Positions 58,509-64,000 of a stretch of DNA of 64,000 nucleotides are shown here, in pieces (the stretch's first letter is position 1; every line of letters starts with the position of its first letter). Source of the stretch: Sphingomonas ginkgonis (GTDB lineage Bacteria > Pseudomonadota > Alphaproteobacteria > Sphingomonadales > Sphingomonadaceae). The position numbers and the translations under genes are program-made. The notes under the pieces are model-generated. The model was given only the letters and a program-made list of their open reading frames with translations, had not been told where the DNA came from and searched no databases. Location of the stretch: assembly GCF_003970925.1 (NCBI RefSeq), contig NZ_RWJF01000001.1, positions 2,350,501 through 2,414,500 on the forward strand. The letters run 5' to 3'.

Positions 58509-59941
58509 TGGACCAGGCCCCGGCTGTTGCCGGTGGCGAGACGAAGCCGGCGGTGACCTCGTCACATGCCGCCAAGGCGGAGAAGCTGCGGCGCCGCCGG
58601 CGCAACACCGGGTCACTGACGCGCCGCATGATCACGGTCGCGGCGCTTTGGATCCTCATCCTCCTGTTCGGCGGCGGCTACGCGCTTGATCGGGTGCTGA
58701 CCGTCAGCCTGCTCAAGAGCTTCGACGCGCAGCTCGAGACGGTGATGAAGTCGATGCTCGCGTCGGCCGAAATCGGGCCCGACGGGGAGGTCCGCTTCAA
58801 CCGACCGCTTGCCGACCAGCGCTTCCTCGAAGCCTACTCCGGCGCCTATTATCAGATCAGCGGCTCGGGTGCCGACACCTTCCCGTCCCGCTCACTCTGG
58901 GACCGGCGACTGCGGGTCGACGAGCACAACGACATCAAGCAACACGTCTACGACAGCAGCGAGTTTCAGGACGAACCGCTGCGCATCGTCGAACGGGACG
59001 TTATGCTACCCGGGTCGCCGAACCGCTGGCGCTTCCAGGTGGCGCAATCGCGGGATGACCTTAACGCCCAGATCAAGCAGCTTCGACGCGTGCTCATCAT
59101 CAGCTTCGTCATCCTTGGTGGCGGCCTGATCATCCTTGCCACGCTGCAAGCATTCTACGGCCTTTGGCCGCTGCGTCGCGTCCGGCGCGAGGTCATCGCC
59201 ATCCGCTCGGGTCGGCAGACGAGGCTGACCGAGGAATTCCCCAGCGAAATTCGTCCGCTCGTCAGCGAGATCAATGAGCTGCTCGCCCACAACGAGGCGC
59301 AGGCGGAAGAGGCCCGAACCCACGCGGGCAATCTCGCCCATGCGCTCAAGACTCCGCTTACCGTCATCACCAATGCGGCGATGGCCCGCGACGACGACCT
59401 CGCTCCGACCGTGATCCGCGAGAGCGCGGCGATGCGTCGGCAGGTCGACCACCATCTCGCCCGTGCTCGAGCCATCGGCCGACGCGCCTCGGCTCAGGCG
59501 CGGACGCAGGTATGGGACAGCCTGGAGGCGGTGCAACGCGCGGTCGAGCGGATGCACGAGGGCGTCACCATCGACATCGCTGGTGATCGCCAGACCTGCG
59601 TCCGGGTCGAACGACAGGATCTGGACGAACTGCTCGGCAACCTGGTCGAGAATGGCGCCAAATATGGCGGCGGGCGGGTATTCGTCACGATCGAGAAACC
59701 CGCCAATGGTTGTGTCGACATCGTCGTCGAGGACGATGGGCCCGGCATTCCATCTGGCCAGCGCGAGGAATTGTTCGTTCGCGGCCGGCGCCTCGACACC
59801 ACCGGCAAGCCCGGCACGGGGCTCGGCCTTGCCATCGTCCGCGACGTCGCGGAGATCTACGGCGGCAGCATTGCAGTCGACGAGAGCGAAGATCTCGGCG
59901 GATTGCTGGCGCGGCTGCGGTTGCCGGCAGGACAGGTCTGA
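58508..59941 (+). CDS. Sensor histidine kinase (FeuQ/PhoQ-like)
   Basis: A 477-residue inner-membrane kinase; the ATG at 58508 forms TGATG with the regulator stop (a GTG at 58505 is also possible). Two membrane helices (about 38-58 and 195-218) flank a periplasmic sensor of about 140 residues. A short HAMP-like segment leads to the phosphoacceptor LAHALKTPLTVI (His278), then NLVENGAKYGGG, DDGPGIP and GTGLGLAIVRDVAEIYGG. Its partner is the preceding response regulator. The signal is not known. Confidence 0.92.
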   Translation: MDQAPAVAGGETKPAVTSSHAAKAEKLRRRRRNTGSLTRRMITVAALWILILLFGGGYALDRVLTVSLLKSFDAQLETVMKSMLASAEIGPDGEVRFNRPLADQRFLEAYSGAYYQISGSGADTFPSRSLWDRRLRVDEHNDIKQHVYDSSEFQDEPLRIVERDVMLPGSPNRWRFQVAQSRDDLNAQIKQLRRVLIISFVILGGGLIILATLQAFYGLWPLRRVRREVIAIRSGRQTRLTEEFPSEIRPLVSEINELLAHNEAQAEEARTHAGNLAHALKTPLTVITNAAMARDDDLAPTVIRESAAMRRQVDHHLARARAIGRRASAQARTQVWDSLEAVQRAVERMHEGVTIDIAGDRQTCVRVERQDLDELLGNLVENGAKYGGGRVFVTIEKPANGCVDIVVEDDGPGIPSGQREELFVRGRRLDTTGKPGTGLGLAIVRDVAEIYGGSIAVDESEDLGGLLARLRLPAGQV

Positions 59942-60012
59942 CCGTTTGTCGAAAAACAGTCCCGGTCTGCTGACGCGCGCGTAAGGCTCGTTGCTTCGGG
60001 GAGGCTAAGTCC

Positions 60013-62040
60013 ATGAATTTGCATCGATTGATCCTGGCCGGCACGGCGCTGGCCCTTGTAGCGGCAACACCCGCCGGCGCCGCGAGACCTGCGTTTGGCA
60101 GCTGGGGCTATGACAGCAGCGCGATGGACCGGGCGGTGAAGCCCGGCGACGACTTCTTCGCGTTCGTCAACGGGAGTTGGGACAAGCGCACCCAGATCGC
60201 TCCCGACCGTACCTTTGCCGGCATCGATTCGGTGCTCAACGACAAGATCGACAGCGACGTTCGCGCGATTGTCGAGGACATGGCCAAGAGTCCCGACAGC
60301 AATGGGCGGATCGGTCAGCAGGTCGGCGACTATTACGCCAGCTACATGGACCAACCGGGGATCGAGGCGCAGGGTCTCGGCCCGGTCCGCCCGGTGCTCG
60401 CCCGCATCGCCGCGTTACGTGACAAGAGCCAGGTTGCGCACCTCTTCGTCGATCCGAGCTTCACTGGCCCGATCGGCGTCGGCATCCTGCCTGACTTCAA
60501 GGACCCGAGCCGGTATATCGCGGCAGTCGCGCAGAGCGGGCTCGGCCTGCCGAACCGCGACTATTACCTGCTCACCGGCGAGAAGTACGACCGCTATCGT
60601 GCCGGCTATCGCGACTATATGGTCAAGACGCTGTCGATGGCTGGTTTCGCCGATGCCGCGGCTCGTGCCGACCGGGTCATCGCGCTCGAGACGGCGCTTG
60701 CCCGCTCCCAATGGACTCCAGAGCGCAGCCGCGACGTGCTGGCGGTCTACAATCCGATGGATCGCGCGAAGCTTACCGCGCTGGCGCCGCAATTCGATTG
60801 GACGCCGATGCTTGCCTCGGTTGGCCTCGGCAACGTCCCAACCATCATGGCGCTCCAGCCGAGCGCGATCAGCGATGCGGGCAAGCTGCTCGACACGACC
60901 CCGCTCGACACCTGGAAGGACTATCTCGCCTTCCACTTCCTGCGCACGCACGCGCAATATCTCCCCAAGTCATTCGACGACGCCAACTTCGATTTTTACT
61001 CCAAGCAGCTGCGCGACGTGCCGGTCCAGCGCGACCGCTGGAAGCGCGGAGTCACGGAGGTAAACGCGGCTCTCGGCGAGGGGGTTGGCCAGATCTACGT
61101 CCAGCGTCACTACCCGGCCGAGAGCGATCGGCAGATGGGCGAGTTGATCGGCGATATCCGTGCGGCGCTGCACGACAAGATCAATCATGCGAGCTGGATG
61201 GACGCTTCGACGCGCGCGCAGGCACTCGCCAAGCTCGCCGCCTTCGATCCGCGCACGGGCCACCCGGTCCGCTACATCGACTATTCGTCGCTCCAGGTCC
61301 GCCGCGGCGACCTGCTCGGCAATGCCCTGCGCGCCGAGCGGTTTGGCTGGGACCTGCAGGTTTCGCGTCTGCCCAAGCCGGTCGATCGATCGCTCTGGGG
61401 CATGCTGCCGCAGACCAACAACGCCTACTACGACCCGACGATGAACCAGATCACCTTCCCGGCGGCGATCCTTCAACCTCCCTATTTCGATCCGAACGCC
61501 GATCCCGCTTCCAACTATGGGTCGATCGGCGCTACGATCGGGCACGAGATCGGCCACGGGTTCGACGATCAGGGTCGTCATTTTGACGGCAGCGGCAAGC
61601 TGCGCGACTGGTGGAGCCCGGATGCGGCCAAGCTGTACACCGCCCATGCCGACCGCTTGGTCAAACAATACGATGCTTACGAGCCGATCCCCGGCGTGCG
61701 CATCAAGGGTCAGCTGACGCTCGGCGAGAACCTCGGCGATCTCGGGGGGCTGGAAGTCGCCTACGCCGCTTACCGCCGCTACGTCGCCAAACACGGCGAG
61801 CCGCCGGTGATCGACGGACTGACCGGCGACCAGCGCTTCTTCATCGCCTATGGCTACAGCTGGGAAACCAAGACCCGCGAGGGCGCGCTGCGGGCGCAGT
61901 TGCTGACCAACGAGCATTCGCCCGCCAAATACCGGGTCAACGGCGTCGTCCGGAACATGGACGCCTGGTACAGCGCCTTCAACGTGAAGCCGGGCGACGC
62001 CCTCTACCTGGCGCCCGCGGATAGGGTTCACGTCTGGTAA
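60013..62040 (+). CDS. Secreted M13-family metallopeptidase, copy 1
   Basis: A 675-residue peptidase of the neprilysin family (M13). A signal peptide ends near VAATPAGAA. The start GSWGYDSSAMDRAVKPGDDFFAFVNGSW is typical. Zinc site GHEIGHGFDDQGRHFD (His511, Glu512, His515) and ENLGDLGGLEVAY (third ligand Glu) are intact, and VRNMDAWYSAFNVKPGDALYL and the final PADRVHVW resemble the family end. It cleaves peptides in the periplasm. A hairpin follows and then a paralog. Confidence 0.94.
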   Translation: MNLHRLILAGTALALVAATPAGAARPAFGSWGYDSSAMDRAVKPGDDFFAFVNGSWDKRTQIAPDRTFAGIDSVLNDKIDSDVRAIVEDMAKSPDSNGRIGQQVGDYYASYMDQPGIEAQGLGPVRPVLARIAALRDKSQVAHLFVDPSFTGPIGVGILPDFKDPSRYIAAVAQSGLGLPNRDYYLLTGEKYDRYRAGYRDYMVKTLSMAGFADAAARADRVIALETALARSQWTPERSRDVLAVYNPMDRAKLTALAPQFDWTPMLASVGLGNVPTIMALQPSAISDAGKLLDTTPLDTWKDYLAFHFLRTHAQYLPKSFDDANFDFYSKQLRDVPVQRDRWKRGVTEVNAALGEGVGQIYVQRHYPAESDRQMGELIGDIRAALHDKINHASWMDASTRAQALAKLAAFDPRTGHPVRYIDYSSLQVRRGDLLGNALRAERFGWDLQVSRLPKPVDRSLWGMLPQTNNAYYDPTMNQITFPAAILQPPYFDPNADPASNYGSIGATIGHEIGHGFDDQGRHFDGSGKLRDWWSPDAAKLYTAHADRLVKQYDAYEPIPGVRIKGQLTLGENLGDLGGLEVAYAAYRRYVAKHGEPPVIDGLTGDQRFFIAYGYSWETKTREGALRAQLLTNEHSPAKYRVNGVVRNMDAWYSAFNVKPGDALYLAPADRVHVW

Positions 62041-62066
62041 TTGATCTTTATATCGTAATCACTTGC

Positions 62067-62087
62067 TCAGGCCAGTTGAGGGCCTGA
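62067..62087 (+). terminator. Small hairpin between the M13 genes
   Basis: TCAGGCC and GGCCTGA pair perfectly around AGTTGAG, 26 bp after the first M13 stop. No T tract follows, so it could be a weak terminator or processing site in a two-gene transcript. Confidence 0.35.
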
Positions 62088-62108
62088 ACCATGGGGAGCA
62101 TGCGTTAG

Positions 62109-64000
62109 ATGATCAATCGTGCAATATTCGCCGGAGCAGCCCTTGCCGCTGCGCTTGCCGTGTCCGCAAGCGCGCAGGCCGCCAAGCCGGTCTATGGCAC
62201 CTGGGGATACGACCAGGCGGCAATGAACAGCCAGGTCAAGCCAGGCGATGACTTCTGGCAGTTTGCCAACGGCGCCTGGGATGCCCGCACCCAGATCCCG
62301 GCCGACCGCACGTCGACCGGCCCGTTCGTCACCCTTTCCGACAAGTCGGAGCAGGACGTCCGCACGATCATCGAGAACATGGAGGCGCGCCCGTCCGATC
62401 GCCTATCGCAACAGGTTGGCGGGCTGTACGCCAGCTACATGGATACGGCGACGATCGAGAAGCTCGGTCTGGCGCCGGTCCGTCCGTACCTCGCCCGCAT
62501 CAACGCGGTGCAGAACCGGCAGCAGCTGGTCGACCTGATGTTCGCGCCGGGCTTCGCCTCGCCGATCGGTGTCGGCATCACACCTGACCTCAACAACCCC
62601 AACCGTTACGTCGCCAGCGTCGGTCAGGGCGGCCTCGGCCTCCCGAGCCGCGAATATTATCTGCTCGACAACCCCAAGATGGCCGACATTCGTTCGGCCT
62701 ATCGCGACTACATCGTCAACATCCGCCGGATGGCCGGTCTTCCGGGTGGTGCCGAGGCGGCCGACCGGATCATCGCACTCGAGACCGCGATCGCCAAGGT
62801 CCAATGGGAGCGCGCCCGGCTGCGCGATGTCAACGCCACCAACAACCCCATGGACCGTGCCAAGCTGAATGCGCTCGCGCCCGAGATCGCCTGGACTCCG
62901 GCGCTCGCCAAGATTGGCCTCGGCAGCGTCGACACGGTTATCGTTCGCCAGCCGAGCGCGATTACCGATACCGCCAAGATCCTCGCTGCCACGCCGCTCC
63001 CGGTGTGGAAGGATTACATGGCGTTCCGCTTCATTTCGGACCACGCCACCGCCCTGCCCAAGTCGTTCGACGATGCGCGCTTCGCCTTCTACTCGGCCAA
63101 GCTGACCGGCGTTCAGTCGCAGCGTGAGCGGTGGAAGCGCGGTGTCGCGCTGGTCAACGGCGCGCTCGGCGAGGGCGTTGGCAAAATCTACGTCCAGCAG
63201 CATTTCCCGGCGTCGAGCGAGGCGCAGATCGGCGAGCTGATCACCAACCTGCGCGAGGCCTACCAGGAGCGGATTCAGTCGAACCCGTGGATGGACCAGG
63301 CGACGCGCACCCAGGCGCTGGCGAAGCTCGCTGCGTTCGATCCGCGCATCGGGCACCCGGTCAAGTACATCGACTATAGTCCCTACGTCGTGAAGAAGGG
63401 CGACCTGCTCGGCAACACGGTGCGCGCCGAGGACTTCCAGTGGAAGCTGATGCTCTCGCGGTTGCCTAAGCCGGTCGATCGTTCGCTGTGGTCGATGACC
63501 CCGCAGACCATCAACGCCTACTACAGCCCGCTGACCAACCAGATCACCTTTCCGGCCGCGATCCTGCAGCCGCCCTTCTTCGATCCGAATGCGGACCCGG
63601 CAGCCAATTACGGGGCGATCGGCGCCGTCATCGGCCACGAGATCGGGCACGGCTTCGACGACCAGGGCCGCAAGTTCGACCCGACCGGCAAGGTTCGCGA
63701 TTGGTGGACGGCGGAAGCCGCGAGCAAGTTCGAGGAGCGCACGACGCGTCTCGGGGCGCAGTACAGCGCCTTTTCGCCCTTCACCGGCGTTAATCTCAAC
63801 GGCAAGCTGACGATGGGTGAGAACATCGGTGATCTCGGCGGGGTCGAGACCGCCTATGCCGCGCTCCAGAAGTACCAGGCGAAGCATGGCGCGCTGCCGG
63901 TCATCAATGGCTTCACGCCCGACCAGCGCTTCTTCCTCGCCTATGCGCAGGCATGGCAGGCCAAGCAGCGCGAGGACGCGATGCGCCAGCAGATCCTGAC
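62109..64000 (+). CDS. Secreted M13-family metallopeptidase, copy 2 (cut by window end)
   Basis: About 630 residues are visible; the stop lies beyond the right edge. It starts at ATG 62109 with GGGGAG upstream and has a signal peptide (MINRAIFAGAALAAALAVSASA). Homology to the preceding gene is clear throughout (GTWGYDQAAMNSQVKPGDDFWQ; GHEIGHGFDDQGRKFDP with His510; ENIGDLGGVETAY). About 30-50 residues of the C-terminus are probably missing. It arose by tandem duplication and is probably a periplasmic peptidase. Confidence 0.93.
   Translation, partial: MINRAIFAGAALAAALAVSASAQAAKPVYGTWGYDQAAMNSQVKPGDDFWQFANGAWDARTQIPADRTSTGPFVTLSDKSEQDVRTIIENMEARPSDRLSQQVGGLYASYMDTATIEKLGLAPVRPYLARINAVQNRQQLVDLMFAPGFASPIGVGITPDLNNPNRYVASVGQGGLGLPSREYYLLDNPKMADIRSAYRDYIVNIRRMAGLPGGAEAADRIIALETAIAKVQWERARLRDVNATNNPMDRAKLNALAPEIAWTPALAKIGLGSVDTVIVRQPSAITDTAKILAATPLPVWKDYMAFRFISDHATALPKSFDDARFAFYSAKLTGVQSQRERWKRGVALVNGALGEGVGKIYVQQHFPASSEAQIGELITNLREAYQERIQSNPWMDQATRTQALAKLAAFDPRIGHPVKYIDYSPYVVKKGDLLGNTVRAEDFQWKLMLSRLPKPVDRSLWSMTPQTINAYYSPLTNQITFPAAILQPPFFDPNADPAANYGAIGAVIGHEIGHGFDDQGRKFDPTGKVRDWWTAEAASKFEERTTRLGAQYSAFSPFTGVNLNGKLTMGENIGDLGGVETAYAALQKYQAKHGALPVINGFTPDQRFFLAYAQAWQAKQREDAMRQQIL

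Overview
The window reads as a chromosomal segment of an alphaproteobacterium of the sphingomonad group (Sphingomonas or a close relative). This is inferred from very high GC, dense ATGA/TGATG gene overlaps, a TonB receptor / halogenase-like / LacI glycoside locus, a cyo quinol oxidase with RegB/RegA, PrsK/PrsR, DUF4893 and DUF2171 proteins, and an EcfG-type stress promoter. No phage, insertion sequence, integrase, CRISPR array or rRNA was seen. One tRNA gene is present.

Layout. 1-4831 (minus): a very large soluble hybrid histidine kinase with about eleven tandem HAMP units, cut by the left edge. 5106-7085 (plus): a compact operon for a dTDP-3-acetamido-3,6-dideoxyhexose (fdtABC type). 7362-18445 (plus): a glycoside-uptake locus with a TonB receptor, two flavin-dependent halogenase-like proteins, a LacI regulator, an MFS transporter and a secreted GH3 glucosidase. 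Similar LacI-type operators lie before the receptor and before the GH3 gene. 18453-20680 (minus): UvsE with a DHH phosphoesterase. 21082-27836 (minus): cyoABCD-SURF1-regB-regA, ending at a strong hairpin. 27934-29262 (plus): an MFS transporter.

29487-34709 (plus): polysaccharide export and assembly (GT2, ABC permease, Wzt-like ATPase, two GT2), which may use the sugar made at 5-7 kb. 34706-36895 (minus): a PAS hybrid kinase. 37049-37124 (minus): tRNA-Ala(CGC). 37315-38586 (plus): a disordered SWFGD/DUF2171 protein behind a perfect EcfG promoter. 38708-45784: mixed metabolic genes (CurA-like reductase, EEP hydrolase, YpfJ metallopeptidase, 3-hydroxybutyrate dehydrogenase, DUF4893 lipoprotein, M20 amidohydrolase, small orphan, aldo/keto reductase).

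45862-49355 (plus): the PrsK/PrsR pair of the exosortase/PEP-CTERM world, without exosortase nearby. 49469-53154: two tandem Tat-exported DUF885 peptidase-like paralogs. 53223-57267: a heme-oxygenase-like iron protein, a channel-like membrane protein with a degenerate filter, a DUF4337 protein and Uup. 57438-59941: PepSY protein plus a FeuP/FeuQ-like two-component system. 60013-64000: two M13 metallopeptidase paralogs, the second cut by the right edge.

The region is rich in signalling (five kinases, three response regulators) and in envelope functions (sugar nucleotide synthesis, polysaccharide export, secreted peptidases, TonB uptake). Coordinates rest on reading frames, start context and motifs. 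No database search was possible.
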